Shown here: positions 13,931-14,239 of the stretch, piece by piece | Position numbering within the stretch: the first letter of the stretch is position 1 | Layout of the letters: each line of letters starts with the position of its first letter | Assembly (NCBI GenBank): GCA_024699595.1 | Contig: JAILPG010000156.1 | Span: 1 to 14,239 of the forward strand | Reading direction: 5' to 3' | From: Lachnospiraceae bacterium | GTDB lineage: Bacteria > Bacillota_A > Clostridia > Lachnospirales > Lachnospiraceae | Length of the DNA stretch: 14,239 bases | The notes under the pieces: model-generated | What the model was told of the DNA's origin: nothing | The model's input: only the letters and a program-made list of their open reading frames with translations | The model's database searches: none | Made by a program: the position numbers and the translations under genes

Positions 13931-14239
13931 CTATACCACGGCTTTTTTATTGCTTATAAGAAGGTTTATGCAGGTTATCGTAAGGACTATGGCAAAGAGG
14001 ATCAGTGCCGCAGCCGATGCATAGGAAGGATAGCCTCCGCTGTCACCGTATAGCATGTCGTAGACATAGCCCACTATCGTATTCATGCCTGCCGAGTTAA
14101 GATCCGTTCCAAACAGGGCAACCTCGTCGCTGTATGCCTTGAACGCACCGATAAATCCGGTGATCACGAGATAGAAGATCATCGGGGATATAAGGGGCAG
14201 GGTTATCTTGAAAAAGATCCTGAAAGGCCCGGTCCCGTC
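13931..14239 (-). CDS. Carbohydrate ABC transporter permease, MalF/UgpA-like, C-terminal part (cut by window edge)
   Basis: The reading frame stays open to the right edge, so this is the last 102 residues of a longer gene. The edge sequence reads DGTGPFRIFFKITLPLISP, the EAA motif of a binding-protein-dependent permease, followed by the membrane helix MIFYLVITGFIGAF, the YSDEVALF segment and a final helix AALILFAIVLTITCINLLIS. An internal ATG at 14182 lies inside the EAA-to-helix junction and is not the real start. It is the first-listed permease of the operon that continues with the MalG-like permease 2 nt later and the binding protein. Confidence 0.93.
   Translation of the reverse strand, partial: DGTGPFRIFFKITLPLISPMIFYLVITGFIGAFKAYSDEVALFGTDLNSAGMNTIVGYVYDMLYGDSGGYPSYASAAALILFAIVLTITCINLLISNKKAVV

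Overview
The window looks like chromosomal DNA of an anaerobic, low-to-mid GC Firmicute, most likely a Lachnospiraceae member of the Butyrivibrio/Pseudobutyrivibrio/Roseburia kind. The reasons are strong AGGAGG-type ribosome binding sites, a long pyrophosphate-dependent phosphofructokinase, a GH10 xylanase-family enzyme, a short peptide with a VSGG double-glycine leader, a CIRCE heat-shock operator and an ABC sugar importer. The taxonomic call is an inference; no rRNA or marker gene is present.

Layout. Bases 1-292 (minus strand) are the 5' part of a group II intron whose reverse transcriptase would lie beyond the left edge. It sits just behind the rho-independent terminator of pfp (345-2003, minus), which has its own promoter and an inverted repeat in its leader. 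Next, all on the minus strand and read right to left, come a cytoplasmic GH10 glycoside hydrolase (5922-4723), a small double-glycine leader peptide with its own promoter (4532-4287), an AlaX-type alanyl-tRNA editing protein starting with GTG and overlapping the peptide stop by one base (4287-3085), and an alpha/beta hydrolase esterase (3081-2170).

Bases 5923-6336 are a divergent control region. It holds helically spaced TGTTTAT repeats, then a sigma-A promoter whose -35 box lies inside a CIRCE operator, then a leader of about 136 nt that can fold back on the ribosome binding site of an Hsp20 gene (6337-6783, plus). After a strong terminator come two plus-strand genes of unknown function, a membrane-anchored cytoplasmic protein (7008-7484) and a lipoprotein with apparent tandem OB-like modules (7553-8317). 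A bidirectional terminator with a UUCG loop separates these from trkH.

The right part is minus strand: trkA-trkH (11324-8451), a two-gene potassium uptake operon, and the end of a CUT1-type carbohydrate ABC importer operon (permease fragment, second permease, solute-binding protein; 14239-11446). The binding protein is unusual in having both a lipobox and a C-terminal membrane segment.

Most of the content is housekeeping and carbohydrate metabolism. The items most worth follow-up are the intron behind the pfp terminator, the orphan double-glycine peptide coupled to alaX, the two-layer (CIRCE plus possible RNA thermometer) control of hsp20, and the doubly anchored binding protein.
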